NCBI GenBank assembly: GCA_036365455.1
Contig: JAWQUS010000010.1
Location: 20,384,501 to 20,448,500 of the forward strand
Direction: 5' to 3'
DNA: 64,000 nucleotides
DNA from: Macrosoma leucophasiata
Lineage: Eukaryota > Arthropoda > Insecta > Lepidoptera > Hedylidae
Shown: positions 31,414 to 44,300 of the stretch, piece after piece
Numbering within the stretch: the stretch's first letter is position 1
Layout of the letters: each line of letters starts with the position of its first letter
Program-made: the position numbers and the translations under genes
The notes under the pieces: generated by a model
Seen by the model: the letters and a program-made list of their open reading frames with translations, nothing else
Databases searched by the model: none
What the model was told of the DNA's origin: nothing

Positions 31414-32235
31414 CGCCCTATTACGGATAAAATGGATGCCAGTTTTGAAAAAGTGGAGCAAGATCGACATATCAGTAGTTACGACGTAGCTGAAGAACTG
31501 AGAATTGATCACAAAACAGTTTTGGCGCATCTGAAAAAAGCTGGGTATAAAAAAAAGCTCGATATTTGGGTACCTCACGAGCTCACTGAAAGAAACCTAA
31601 TGAACCGTGTACTCATTTGTGATTCTTTATTACGACGTAATGAAACCGAATCATTTTTGAAGAAGCTGATAACTGGTGATGAAAATTGGATCACGTACGA
31701 CAAGAACGTGCGAAAAACGTCGTGGTCAAAGGCCGGTCAGGCTTCACAGACTGTGGCGAAACCCGGGTTAACTCGCAATAAGGTGATGTTGTGTGTGTGG
31801 TGGGATTGGAAGGGCATTATTCATTATGAGCTATTACCACCAGGCAGGACTATCGATTCTGAACTCTACTGCGAACAACTGATGAGATTAAAGCAAGAAG
31901 TTGAGAGAAAGCGGCCGGAATTGATCAACAGAAGGGGTGTGGTGTTTCATCATGATAACGCTAGACCTCACACATCTATAGCCACTCAACAAAAATTAAG
32001 AGAGTTTGGCTGGGAGGTGTTAATGTATCCGCCGTATAGTCCTGACCTTACACCTTCAGATTTCCACCTGTTTCGGTCTCTTCAGAATTCTTTATGCAAT
32101 GTTAGGTTAACATCACGAGAGGACTGCCAAATCCACTTGTCGCGGTATTTTAATGAGAAGTCCCAAAATTTTTATAGCAATGGGAAAGATGGCAAATGGT
32201 TATCGAACAAAATGGTACATATATACTTTAGTTAA
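31123..32235 (+). pseudogene. Mariner transposase (cecropia-like) fused in frame to minisatellite
   Basis: The frame opens in the minisatellite as GRWAS repeats (~90 residues) and runs without a break into transposase: PITDKMDASFEKVEQDRHIS, YDVAEELRIDHKTV (second helix-turn-helix), WVPHELTERN linker, TGDENWITYD (first catalytic Asp), HHDNARPH (second) and PYSPDLTPSDFH (third), giving an intact D,D,34D triad. The N-terminal ~60-residue DNA-binding helix-turn-helix and 5' TIR are absent. Compared with 54971-55995, nine bases are lost at the fusion (CTCG...CTCG) and a small deletion near 32185 shifts the last ~20 residues. The 3' TIR ends at 32305 (CTTTTTCCCCAACC). Upstream, the same frame is open back to 30625 except for one TAA at 31084. 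Confidence 0.9.
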
Positions 32236-32305
32236 ATTTAAATAAACTATATTAAAAAATGTTTTGAATTATCTTAAAAAATGCGAGGAAACTTTTTCCC
32301 CAACC
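32236..32305 (+). mobile_element. Mariner 3' UTR and terminal inverted repeat
   Basis: AAACTTTTTCCCCAACC at 32289-32305 matches the mariner terminus at 54895 in reverse; TTATATA follows. Confidence 0.85.
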
Positions 32306-32660
32306 TTATATATATATATTAACATAAATAAAAAGATAACATTCTAAAGATCCATTCAATAATTACAGTGCTAGCACACTCAAAAATTCATGCTCTACTG
32401 ATCTTTAAAAACCTAATGACGGAGTACGACTCCATATCAATAGAGCTCTGATTACTACAGTCATTAAGATTTAGTTAATATCGCATCAAATGTTCATTAA
32501 AATTGTAACAATTTCAATCAGTGATCACGCAAGTAGTGTTATTTGGTGATTTGTTCTTATTTTAATATTTTTGATTATGTAAGAGTAAGAAATTGATTAC
32601 GAATGTTTATTGGAGCTTATAATTTACTAAAAGGCTATTAAAAGGGTTTAAATTAAACTT

Positions 32661-32979
32661 CAACTGCCTCGGTAGCCTAGTGGTAGCAGGCCACTACTAC
32701 TACGCTGAGGTCCTGGGTTAGATTCCCGGGTAGGGGGTTATCAGAGATAATGGTGTAAAGTCCTTTATCTCGGTTCATTTTGGGAATTTTCCATTTTCTA
32801 GAAATTTCCCACTAGGTACCTACCTCGAAGTTTGGTAATGTTCCCGGATATGTCAACAGCCTCGCCATTTGTTACATGGGCCAAAACGTAACCGGCGACT
32901 CGTGGGTGTTTGTATGTATGCTTGAATGCATGCATTTACCTCTGCCTACCCCTTCAGGGATTACATGCGTCAAGTAACG
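32661..32979 (+). repeat. tRNA-SINE with perfect 13-bp TSD
   Basis: TTAAATTAAACTT is duplicated at 32648-32660 and 32980-32992. The head has GTAGCCTAGTGGTAGCAGG (box A) and GGTTAGATTCCCGGG (box B), then TATCAGAGATAATGG, GTTACATGGGCCAAAACGTA and the tail CTCTGCCTACCCCTTCAGGG. A recent insertion. Confidence 0.95.
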
Positions 32980-33000
32980 TTAAATTAAACTTTGAATAAA

Positions 33001-33125
33001 GATAGCGAATAGCGAAACTAAAGTGGCTATAGGCACAAATAGTTCGAAAAATCAACGGCCATTGAGGCAGAAGAGTTGTCGTGTGACGACCGCGTACTGG
33101 CAGGAGCTTACTGCAAATCGATACC
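33001..33125 (+). repeat. RTE LINE internal fragment
   Basis: Parallels the RTE ORF2 stretch encoding IAKLKWQWAGHIARR and GRRVLEWRPRTGK (around 17080-17160, minus strand), with indels: GCGAAACTAAAGTGGC, AAATCAACGGCCATTGAGG, GACGACCGCGTACTGGCAGG. Confidence 0.6.
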
Positions 33126-33144
33126 AAAACAAAACTATTGGGCT

Positions 33145-33260
33145 TTTGAACTCTGGAGGCTAAGAACCACTGCATCACCTAATGTACTTACCGCTAAATG
33201 TGCTAGCGTTCATTGGTTCTTAGGTGGTAATGCGGCCCTGTTCTTAGAGTAGATACATGT
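33145..33260 (+). repeat. Bm1-like SINE fragment, diverged
   Basis: CACTGCATCACCTAATGTAC, TTACCGCTAAATG and TAGGTGGTAATGCGGCCCTG keep the family order. Confidence 0.55.
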
Positions 33261-33402
33261 AAACCTTTAGATTAGACCTAAAGGTTGCCATGCCCTATGC
33301 CGCCTCTGGCTGAACACTACCATTTAGAGGTAAGTAGAAACAGTGGGGGTCTTTCAGCTGAAATATCACTACACGCGTGATTAAAAAGACAAATAAAAGT
33401 GT

Positions 33403-33706
33403 ATTTTTTATTTCATGGAAATGGCAAACAAGCATGTAGTTCACATTGATGTTAAGTGATGACTGCAGCCTATAGACACCCACACAAAGACCAGAGGTCA
33501 AAATGCAGATGCGTTACCACTTCTGAGGCCTAAGGTGTTTTGCCTTTGTGTCGGAAATTACAAGCCGTACATTACCTACTACCTGACGGGAACATGATAG
33601 TGCTGAACACTACCATTTAGCGGCAAGTACCTATATTAGGTAATGCGGTGGTGCCTAAGCCCGCGAGTTCCGTCACGAGAGTTCTACCACCAGTAAAAAT
33701 CTTGTA
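33403..33706 (-). repeat. Bm1-like SINE body, full length, probable TSD
   Basis: T-run to CTACCACCAGT plus about 12 bases. AAAGTGTAT lies on both sides (33396-33404 and about 33708-33716), a likely target duplication. Confidence 0.88.
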
Positions 33707-34300
33707 AAAAGTGTATCTTTTTTATAGATCAAATCAAAACAAACACGAGCGATAGTAACGCCCCGAGGTCCGGGTTATCAGCTGGAAAATGTTATTCGTG
33801 CGAACTTGGAGAAGGGACCGTGCGAATACTGGAACATTTCGTCATTAAACCCCACTCATAATAGGTTCGAAGTACAGTACAGTTCGGAGCCACTTGAGCA
33901 CTACCTCCGATTTAAAAAAAAAAACTCTGTACAAACGACCAAGACTCGTGCGCAGGATTCTGTTTAATCGTGTCATTTCCTGTGACCTTAAAAACCACAA
34001 CATTTTCATAAGTTTTCCACAAATTATAAAACAGTTTTAATTTTTTCCCTTCTTAATATAAGGCTCAGTACTTTCGGACATGGGAAGGGGATATAGTAAT
34101 TTAAAGGGACAATTTTTTTTTGTCAAAACTAAAAAAATATGTATTTTATGTTTGAGATCATTGAAAATCCTGTCACATAGGATACAATAAATAAAATAAA
34201 TATTTAAAATGTTATCTACCACTTTTTCAAGATATCGGCAAGTTATATCTATGCCCAAAAATTATAACACATTTATTTATTACCTACACATTTTTTTATC

Positions 34301-34513
34301 ATGGCGCCAGGCGAAGTTGTTATGGTTATATTTTTAATGTTCAATATAACGTTATTTAATGGAATCAGATTAGATGTAGTGCACAGTCACTACACCGATT
34401 GCAAAATAAAGTTAACGCCCAAAAATGTGAGGTCAGTAAAACAACTTCGCCAAACAAAGTTTATAGTTCATGTAATTATCTACTGTTTATTTGTGACATT
34501 AAGTAATGTTTAA
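34301..34513 (+). other. Isolated 70-codon frame, unrecognised
   Basis: ATG in good context (ATCATGG). A hydrophobic stretch of residues 7-20 (VMVIFLMFNITLF) resembles a signal or membrane segment, and a second hydrophobic stretch is at 54-66. A frame of this length is expected by chance here, and there is no homology I recognise or clear splice site. Confidence 0.15.
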
Positions 34514-34683
34514 ATTTAAATTTGGTGGCAAAGGCATTACCACCTCCTTAAAAAAAGGTTTCGGATCGGTCCGTTGAGACGTAGACGATTTTTGATTACG
34601 GCCGAATGGACTACGGTCCATTCTTTTTGGTCCGTTCAGACTAAGTACCCGTTTTTTTATGCCACAATTAATAATAATAATAT

Positions 34684-34724
34684 AGGTTTCAATGGACGAC
34701 TCAGCCAGTCGTCCATTGAAACCT
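34684..34724. repeat. Perfect 18-bp hairpin, 5-nt loop
   Basis: AGGTTTCAATGGACGACT at 34684-34701 pairs exactly with 34707-34724 around CAGCC. Confidence 0.92.
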
Positions 34725-36030
34725 TAAAAAAATGAATAAAAATATACTTGCAGTAGGTAATGCAAATATTGTGATACAACAAGAATCCTGATTCCAAGTA
34801 CTCAAGAGTAATGATGTGTAACATTAAATTAAAAGCACCGTCGATATAAATATCAGTAATAAAAAAATATTATCATAATCGATAGAATAAATATAGGAAA
34901 TGAAAGCTATTTGTTGCCGCTACTTGCTACACACTTTCGCGTAGTACCACATTTACAGTTCATAAAATAAGAATCTACAAATAAAAAACATGTTACTAAG
35001 TCGAGACCATGTAAGAGGCTCTTTGTCAAATTATTGACAGATTTTATGTAGAACCAAGTTATAAGGTTCGTAAAATCAGGTCTGGAGAGACAGGGCCTGT
35101 AGAGTAAGAAACTTGGCTCTACATAATGGTTTTCTTACTATGGAAGAGTCCAGTTGACGACCCAGCCTAATCAAATCATCCGGAATTATTAGGTTATGAT
35201 AAATACCATAGACTCCTTAAAGGTTTTCCTATATAAATCTAATTACTGTTTATTTTTCAAAATTTAGGTCTGTAGTCTTGATGGCGAGGGACGGTTAACT
35301 TTCGTATATTTTCGTATATAACTGATTTTTTTATGTTAAAATTATATAAAATATGCTTTAAATCCTTACAACGTTTAATGAACAATATACAACATGTAAC
35401 GGGAATAACGCACACTATCAAACACCCCGATTAGGAAATCGAGTTATAATCATAATACATGAACTGAAATTACATGTAAGTATAATTCATATTTTTATTT
35501 AAGAAATAAGTTGTCCTCAATTTGTACGAACAGTATGCCCACCCTATGCATACTTACCCTACCTCTACCTACGGCTGCACATAAAACGCAAACCTACTTC
35601 ACACACGAACACTGTCGCAATGTGATGTAGCGCAACCTGCGTACACTCGCTAATAATGACCTTCATTTTCACTATTTTATTTCTTAAATTATTTCTTATA
35701 ATAAAATCAACGTCTGAAAAAGTTCTAATAAACTTGTTGAAACTAGCATTTTATTTTGGATAGATGTTAGTCTCATTGTTCTTTGTTTTGACTGTGCAGC
35801 AAATGGGTGACCTAAAACTTTCTTAATTTTGGGACAAAATATTACCTATATTAAAATGCCTGAAATCGATTCAGTTATCGATCCTGAACAAACCATTTTC
35901 AGGTTGTACATTTAATCCTGTTACACGTTGTATAGTTCTAAAAAAACTTTTCTTTTGAATTTCTTATTTATGAACCAACAGTGGTCTTGTCGTTTAAAAT
36001 TAACTTAAGTATTTTGTTATTTTTTCATGT
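34725..36030. other. AT-rich stretch, nothing recognised
   Basis: No frame, repeat or TIR element identified. Confidence 0.4.
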
Positions 36031-36035
36031 TCGGG

Positions 36036-36190
36036 GCACATACGATTTACGTATGTATAAGATTTGATATCTCAACTCAATCGGACTAGTACTTTCGGTG
36101 AAAATCGGCTGTGACAGACGGACAGACAGAAACACGAGTAATCTTATAAGGGTGTCGTTTTTTCATATTCAGGTACGGAACCCTTTAGGG
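36036..36190 (+). repeat. GACGGACAGACAG / GGTACGGAACCCT repeat
   Basis: Ends TTCAGGTACGGAACCCTTTA after GACAGACGGACAGACAG, the same class as 51683-51825. Confidence 0.55.
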
Positions 36191-36317
36191 TAGTAGACAA
36201 GATCAAATCTTTGCCCGCCCCGTTAGAAACGAAATGAAAGGTAAATTCTTGTCCCTATTTTTCTCCCAGGAAGTCGAGACAAGTGCGAGCCGATATTGTT
36301 GATAGAGATGTATGAAG

Positions 36318-36835
36318 TAGTGATGGGGCGAAGTTCGTCTAACATTCGGTTTAACCGAGTTTCGTATTTCGTTTGATTTAAATGCCATAATTTTTCTGTA
36401 GCTACTGTTTTTTGCACTTTGTTGACTCAGGAATGAAATTAACTAAAAAAAACATTTATGAAAAATAAAACAGTCAAATAAAATAAGTCGTAAGTTCATT
36501 TTCCTAACTACCATTAACATGGTTAATTAATTGGTTAGTTAGGAACATGAAATAAATTATTATAAGTGGTCTATCGTCTTAATTTATCAAACTTAAAATT
36601 AAAAAATGTTTGTTTAAGTAAACATATGTTAAACAAAAATGAAAAAAAAAAAACTATGCATTCTTATAACAAACATGGCATAACTACATTATTAACATTG
36701 TAAACTAATGCCATGCCAAATTAGATTCGACCAAAATTAAGCCGAAGTTTGTTTAACATTCGACCGAATGTTTTATTTTCACCGAATATCGGCCGAATTT
36801 GTTAACGGGTTTTAACCATATTCAGCCCATCACTA
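36318..36835. mobile_element. Old hAT-like nonautonomous element
   Basis: TAGTGATGGGGCGAA at the left and TAGTGATGGGCTGAA read inward from the right. The flanks GTATGAAG and GTATAAAA are alike at 6 of 8 bases, fitting an aged 8-bp TSD. The interior repeats GAATGTT/AACATTCG motifs near both ends. Confidence 0.6.
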
Positions 36836-38499
36836 GTATAAAACACTTCCAGTCGGAATTTACACCGAACACCATATGATTGTAACAATCCCAGTCACGC
36901 ACACGCCATTAGCATATCTAGTTTATGTATTATCGCGGGCACACTTCACGAAATACTGATAAAATACATAGTTGGGGCTGAACAACGTTATTTAACGTTC
37001 TCGACTTTTATGTAATAGATGATTATTATATTATTATTATATTGTTATGTTGTAATGGAATTGTTTAGAAAGGAGTCAAAAGCATCCAGACTTATTATCC
37101 GTAAGGTTTAACACTTTCAATGTGATACATATTCACATTGTCTGTATATCTGGTTACATATTTGTGAATTCGACTTTCGTTACGTATGATAACCTTACCT
37201 ATGATGCCCTACATTGGCATCTGATATATGCCAGCAACGCTCTAAGTAAGGAGTTCCAAACCAGGGGAGCACGCCTCCGACGGATATCATGGAAATATTA
37301 TTTATAGTCCGGAGAGTCACAACAAAAATGTTGAGAAAGCCTACTCTATGCCGAGTTTCGGACCCACAGGTTGAATATTTAAGAAAATATATACATAAGA
37401 TGAGATTGAAATTTCCGCAGATGTATCTACGGGTCTTAACAGTTTGTTGAGTTACATCATCTAACTATTTCCGAATTAAATTTCTTTACACATATTGGCG
37501 TTTGCAGAGAGGTTCTACGTAGATGATCATAGATCGAGCAGAAATTCAATAGAGAACAATACCATGAACATGGATATACCTAGTTCTAACAGAATTCGTT
37601 TTTGTACAAGAAAGCAAGTGTAGATAGAGTCTTTGAACATTATAACCGACGGCCTTTATTATTACGTTACACTATAATTGGCTATTCTGGATTTGTATTG
37701 AACTCATTAATTGGATCTCTACAGCCAGCCAAACTCTACAATCAGCATAAATAATATAAGTGAAAATTATATTATTCAGAATGTATGTGTAAAATATACT
37801 TACTGGCCAAACTACAGTCCTAAGTACCATCCGGTGAATGGTGCTTACTTATCTGAACAGTTAAAGTGAACTTCAAGACTCCTCTAAACCAAAAGCACTC
37901 GTGTGACCTCTATCAGTCACTAACCATCAGACCATTAACTAAGTTTTGCTAGTAGGTATATTTATTTATTAGGTAATACAAGAATTGCTAACAATATACA
38001 TAATTCGACTTAAAAGGAAATACTTTTCTTTGCTAAATATTTTTTTTAGTCAAAGGAAATTTCTGAAGTTTCAAAAATGACAATTGACAAAAACTAATAA
38101 GTACATAGTAGTATATCAAAGAGCAGGAAGTACCAACCAGTAGAAATAAAGTGTACTTGTATACTTAAATATTAAATATAGTCCTAAATAAAAACGCAAA
38201 AAAAAAAATTAACGCCTGATAAAAAAAGAGTAATCCCAATAATCATAATACATTTGTGTATACTGTTTGGCAAACATAATCACGGCAAAAGTTCACCGGC
38301 CCAATAAAGTGACTTACAACTCCCTAAGGGACCTGCCAGACGGTACAAACAAAAAACCAATTTCATAAAACTATGCACTCGACTGCAGGCCAACAACAAT
38401 AAATGAGCAGAGTTCCAGAACCTGATGCCTGGTCCGAAGGGAGCTCTGTACACCCTACTCGACGACTTCATACAATTTGAAGTATATTTCTTCAACAAT
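36836..38499. other. No gene recognised
   Basis: AT-rich, no repeat family identified. 38280-38460 is less AT-rich and unassigned. Confidence 0.35.
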
Positions 38500-39053
38500 A
38501 AATGCGAAAACGCAGTTCATTCAATGAATGAAGCAATGAAAAGCGCACGCCAAGTCGCAACGCGTCGCAACGGTACCGCGGTAGAGGAACTGCAAGTTCG
38601 TCACTCACACAGAAGCATGTGTGACGACTAGGAGGCTTCGACTGCACACTCGTTAAAATTAAGATCGCGCGGCAGTCTGCACCGTGCCACCGCTCGCGAC
38701 GCTCGTGACGCACGGCGCCGCGACGCTGGTCCTTCGATCGCGAAAAAAGTTTAACACACGAAACTTTCTTAAGACTTTCCTTTCAACCCGAACTCTGTTG
38801 AAGTGGAACTGTCTGCTATTCATCCGGCAAACGTTAAGAGTGACCTTTCCTAAAACCGGAATTCGGTACCCTCTAGAACGGGTTTGGTCTCGGGGCCCGT
38901 GCAGGACATTCGTGTAGTGATAACTTGATTTTCAGTGCTGTGTTCAGTGTGAGTGACTGGATTTTTCATTGATGTCGTTACAGATCTGTTGAAGGAGGGC
39001 TGGTCTCTGCCTCTTAAAGTCGGCTACGAATAACAGTGCTGTTAAACATTTCA
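38500..39053 (+). promoter_or_regulatory. Candidate promoter and noncoding first exon
   Basis: 38540-38745 is markedly CpG-rich for this window (AACGCGTCGCAACGG, CGCGCGGCAGTC, GCTCGCGACGCTCGTGACGC, GGCGCCGCGACGC). Downstream, TTCAGTGCTG at 38931 and a second TTCAGTGTGAG resemble the insect initiator (TCAGT). The following ~120 nt has no long frame and ends at a strong donor, TCA/GTAAGTGC, at 39053/39054. This fits a TSS with a 5' UTR exon and a long first intron to the right. No TATA box is seen. The gene is unknown and would lie beyond the window. Confidence 0.45.
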
Positions 39054-40611
39054 GTAAGTGCTGGAATCTATAAGATTTCTTCTGGTTTCATAAAATCTAT
39101 TTCTATTTATTATTATCTATTTCCAATTATTCACATCAATTTTATACACAAAATAAGCGTTATATTGAATGTTAACAATGCAAGTATCTGCTTAAAGGTA
39201 TATTTAAATTTTAAATGTTCAAGGTATAAAACTTGATTGACAAACTTAATCAAAATAATCGTTATTGAAACGGTCCTTGCCCTTGCGACAATAGATCGTG
39301 AACTAGTAGTTCTCAACGGACGATTTAATTTGCTAAGACATCAAAAATGTCGGTCAGCCGGCAAACAATAGCTGTTTTTATCTGTTTGAGATACAACCTT
39401 ATACAAGACGAAACAATAAAATCAATCTGGACGAAAACAATAATTTTGATTTCATTGAAATTACAAAACTAAAATAACAGTTATAAGCGATCACGCAATG
39501 GTAAATTTTTGATAGTAATCGCTAGTCAAAACAAAGATAATAATGAAATAAGAATAATAAGATTAAACTGGGGTACTGTGACGGTAACTGTTTACGTAAA
39601 AACGTTCCGAAAATGCATAATATGAATTAAACGCTTAACATACATAATATGAGAGCTCGTGTGCATAAAGTAAAACTGCTCACTAAAGAACTGAATTGTT
39701 ATGTTAGAGGATATGCTAAACAGCTTGATCTACTCACCGAAACGGATAGTGAACGAAACGTGACTGTTAGCTTGTAGTATTTACAAAATAATTTGTTTAT
39801 TGTGCCGATATTAACGATGTCGTGCACCAATCGAAAGTGCCATGTGTACCAAGAATCTATTTCAAAGTCGACAGATGTGCAAAAACCAATCTAAAAAACA
39901 ACTATTGAACGAACTTAAAAAAACTTTGCGGCGCCGTTGATTTTATTATTTTTTACTTCCAAAGCCAAATTCACTCTCGACACCAAACGTAAGTCATGTG
40001 GTTTTCTTCTATTTGTAATGTGCAGAGAAATTATTCTTAACATTCGCCGTGCAATAGTCGTGAACTTTGCTTGATCTAGTGGACCTCGCAGGTTTTTTGT
40101 TACCTTTTTCATTTGGCCTCGATCGGCTACCTCTTTATTAAATATCGGATTTGAGATTTCATTTCATAACTGTAGTTTGTATTGTTAGTTAACCGTTGTA
40201 AGAAGAGGAAGAACTGCCTTTATTGTGTTGTCTTTGATAGAACTTATCTAGCAGCTTAAATTTTATGAGTTAACTCAATTAATTAGGCAACTTTTAAGAA
40301 TGGATTTATTGGTATGAACAAAGATTGTTTTTAGATAAACTTCAAATATTAGGATTTTATTAAACGAAACTTTCATAATAGTGAGATTAAAATCACTACA
40401 AGAAGGCATCATATGTTCCCTTTACACTTGCATAGAATATTAAGTTAAAGTTAAAAAAATATAAAGCGAATCAGTCGTGCGTGACTAGTTGATTGAATTA
40501 CAGACACACAAAAACTATTCGGACGCACCACAACTGGGTAAACATTTAATTTTATCTCATTAACAATAAAAAGAAGTATAGAAATTAGCATTATAATTAC
40601 GGACTATATTC

Positions 40612-40645
40612 ACAATTTCTCTTGTATATTCAGTCTAACTGCGAT
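40612..40645 (+). repeat. 34-bp motif, copy 1
   Basis: Matches 41293-41326 at 32 of 34 positions (core TTGTATATTCAG, CTAACTGCGAT). The surrounding sequence is not similar. Confidence 0.8.
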
Positions 40646-41292
40646 ATTTAAGTAAAGTTTTGGCCGAACATCTTCCAAAACATCGTGAATCAAGTTATTT
40701 ATCAAAAACGTAAGAATTAGTGATGAATAAAGAAGAAGAAAGCAAAACTTATAAAGATGGATGATGTTTGGCTCTACAATATCCTCGCTTCTAAAGCAAG
40801 TACTTTAATTCATGAAATGTATGTTAGTGTGTATAAAGAAATACGTTAGGCACGTTACACACATATTCATTACAGATATTTATTTCCCATACCCATAAAT
40901 GTTTAAAAAAAGTCTAATGTAACAAATTCAATTAAAAATCGGGCTATTATTAGGTTTCACAACTCACATACCCATATGGTTTGCTTATCAAATAGATTTA
41001 TCTTGTCAATATAACAAGATTATATAGATATATAACAGTATTTGATAAAGTAATCTCAATTTATCAATAACATCATTGAATAAAAAAACCGCTGCGCAAT
41101 TTAAAAATAAAGATAATAATGACTAAAATTGAATCTTGAAAACTTGGTCATTCAATTTAAATCAATCTGGTCTAACTCCAATATAGTTATCAAAAGAGTT
41201 GTCACGTAAACAAAAAATATAGGAAATATAAAACGTATTGTAGCGTTGATCATACGGTCGCTATTGAAGCTTACACGATTTCTACAAAGTGA

Positions 41293-41326
41293 ACAATTTC
41301 TTTTGTATATTCAGACTAACTGCGAT
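41293..41326 (+). repeat. 34-bp motif, copy 2
   Basis: Partner of 40612-40645, 681 bp downstream in the same orientation. Confidence 0.8.
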
Positions 41327-44300
41327 CAACATCTAGTATACTTCTCAGTTTGCCACAAATTGACAGATTTTAAATTCAAATTTTAAACACTTTGAATTTT
41401 TTGTGTCAAAATGGTGTCTCTTAAATGTGATGCTATATTTGCTTTTCTAGAAAATCAATAACTTTGCTTTCACTGTATTGAGCAATACGCGTACTCTCAG
41501 TTAACAGTAATCTAAAAGGTCATGAACATGAGAAATAACAATGAGTTTTAGACAAAACGATACTCGATACCGTTATGCCAATGAAGCAAATTTGAGCGAC
41601 GTGTCTCAGCTTTTAGTGCATTGTCGAAAATGCTTATGATGCAATTGACAAATCATTAAAGCTTAACATAACATAATGACTGCGATTTATTCACAATATG
41701 CGATCAAATATTAGCTGACCTTGTGCTTATTACGTACTTCACGTTCGCATATTAAGAAACGTGTGTCAACTTCACATGTTACTTCGTCACTGAGATCATA
41801 CTCCTTAAAATGTACACACCTTGACACATAGTCAAGTGTTAAAAATAATGTAATTAATCCTTCAAGTATCGTGCGGCCACCGGCGACGAGACACAATTGA
41901 ATTTCAATTGTCATATTTTTCTCGTGTCTGGAGAGATTAATGACGGTAATATATAATGTATTTTCTTTTACTTTACATAGAAACGTTTATCAAACATCGA
42001 TGTCCAAGTGGAACTAGTATGAAAATTATGATAGCACGGTCATTAGAAATAGCAACGGGTGTGTAGAGCATTAAGATTGAATTCAACATGTGTGGCCTTC
42101 GCTGCAATGCCAGTTTGAATGGCTAGCAAATATTGACTACTCAACACACATCTGGACACTAGCTTTATTCAAATTTGTTGATGCCGAAGTATTTATTTAG
42201 CAATGAGGCTATGTGATTGATGAATCCGACTCAGTATCAAACGGTTCGTAAATTTCTATATAATTGGTGAAAGTGTTAAATTATTCGCAATCCTTATTTA
42301 CTTTTATGCAACTGCGGTAATATTGTTTAATTACATTGGTCAAGGCTTTTTTAACTGGAATTCCTATTAATAAATAAATGTGAAGTTTTTAAATGAATAA
42401 CGATGAAATCTGTTTGGGGTGATTAAAGGACTGTAATCACTTAATACTCACCATCGCAAAGAATTTAAAAATACTTTTCACATTGTCGTAGTTCTTAGGC
42501 GATCAACCTGCAGTGTCGTCTTCTTTTTATGTGTTGCATTTTGTACTTAATTGATATTTAATTTCACGGTTTCGTAATTCAAGGTGATTAAAGCTTTTGC
42601 CAACACCAATGTCAGAAGCGATCAGTCAAATTATTATCGCAAACTTAATTATCTTAAACAATCATCGACCTTTAGGGTGTAAATCGATAAACGATTCTCA
42701 CACTGTTTCAATTGGGATCAGGGTAAAGTAGCCTTAATTCGTATTTTAATTATGTACCGTGCAACCGTTAATTGTGAATGCACCTACCTCCATTGTTTCC
42801 ATTGAAGCCTCAAGTGTCGGTCCAATTATGTTCTGGTTGTGTTCGTAACTCAATTAACACCTTCCTGGCCCCAATACATGTGAGAAGGTTGCAGGGATGG
42901 GATAATTTCATCTGTACACAGCTACGTGCATTTCAGCTGCACTCACTATTACCACATGGTCCATGTGTTGAAACTCACTTATTTTATTGTAAAATAAACA
43001 TGTTTTTAATATGAAATTGTTGAATATCGAAACATTGAACACAAATATGCAATAACTCCGAGTTTCGTAATAATAAATTAAAATACAGACCTTTACAAAT
43101 TGATATTGAAGGTGGGTTAAAAAAAGTCTTTTGTATTCTTACAAATTAGGCGAACCAGAAAGAAGTAGAAAGAAATGTACTGGTGCAACTTGTGATCGGT
43201 ATATTGGCAATTGTTTTGCCAAACCTATGTCTCGGCTATCTTGAAAGATTACTAAATTATTTTTGCCCTAATATAGATCATTGTCGAATTAAATATATAA
43301 ATGAATTCATTGATTAAATTAATTCTTAATCATATTGTAGGCGGCAAACACCCACAAGAATATGTTCCAATTTGTAAATATACCGCTTCAATTTGCCAAT
43401 AAATATTCAGCGTAATCATGGCTCATGTATACATTAGCGAAATGCAAATTGTAATAAATATAAACAAAACATAGAAATACAATTTACAAGCTGATATTTT
43501 GGAGCATCAATATGTATAAAATTTGATACAATAAAAATAATTCAAATAAAAGATTGAGGTGTAATTTTAACCAAGAGAAATATGGGTAAGTAATTTGAAA
43601 ATGAAAAGAATCCGAAAACCTTCAGTCTTTCTTGAATCTTTTAGTCAGCAGTCAAATGTTCAATGTAATCCGTATAATAGATAACCCTTCGTGACGCATT
43701 TGCCTTAGCTAAGGCGAGTAAATGGAAAATGTGATCCCGATCAGTTGCGGATTTAGGAAGAGGGTTATGGAGCCCAAACCATTCAAATCATTTGTAGCAA
43801 ATATTAAATACTTACTGATTTAGTGTTTACCTTGAAAAAGCCTGCCCTGAACACAAATGAAAAATAAAAAAATTGGAAACTTGACATAGTCAGTGTGTAT
43901 GACTCTGACTCTGTATGGATCAAGCCCAATTTCAAGTACAGCGCCTGAAACTAAACAAATAAGTTTTTCTGTGACAATAACAATAATAACGCTTTCATAG
44001 TTTTTCTACACAATTGTGGATGTCTTATCATCGATCGCAAATACAAAACGTAATGTTTTTGTGTTTCGAAAAGCAAGATAAATTTAAATTGAATCTGAGA
44101 TTACCATCTTAATATTGCAATAAACGCGACATCATTGGTAAAACTGGCGCATTACCAAATGATCTGTTGTTTATGAAAGAAAGTAATAGAACAACTTATA
44201 TGGCTACTTACAGTGAAATAATTATTTGTGTGTGTAGTGGATGATGAAAGATTCTCATTTCGAATGAATCTAGTTCAATCAAGTTGATTCCTCGATTACT

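Noticed and set aside
30529..31578. Minus-strand and alternative-frame ORFs of up to 349 codons rich in RRPAS, TPSVP or RDAG repeats
   Set aside because: The 15-bp minisatellite unit has no stop in several frames, so these are artefacts of the repeat.
32661..32750. Genuine tRNA gene
   Set aside because: Box A and box B are present but no full cloverleaf; the sequence continues as a SINE with a 13-bp TSD. The same holds for 24650-24722, 53980-54060 and 59074-59150.
38280..38917. Short frames across the CpG-rich island as coding exons
   Set aside because: Frames overlap on both strands with no domain; the region fits promoter or 5' UTR better.
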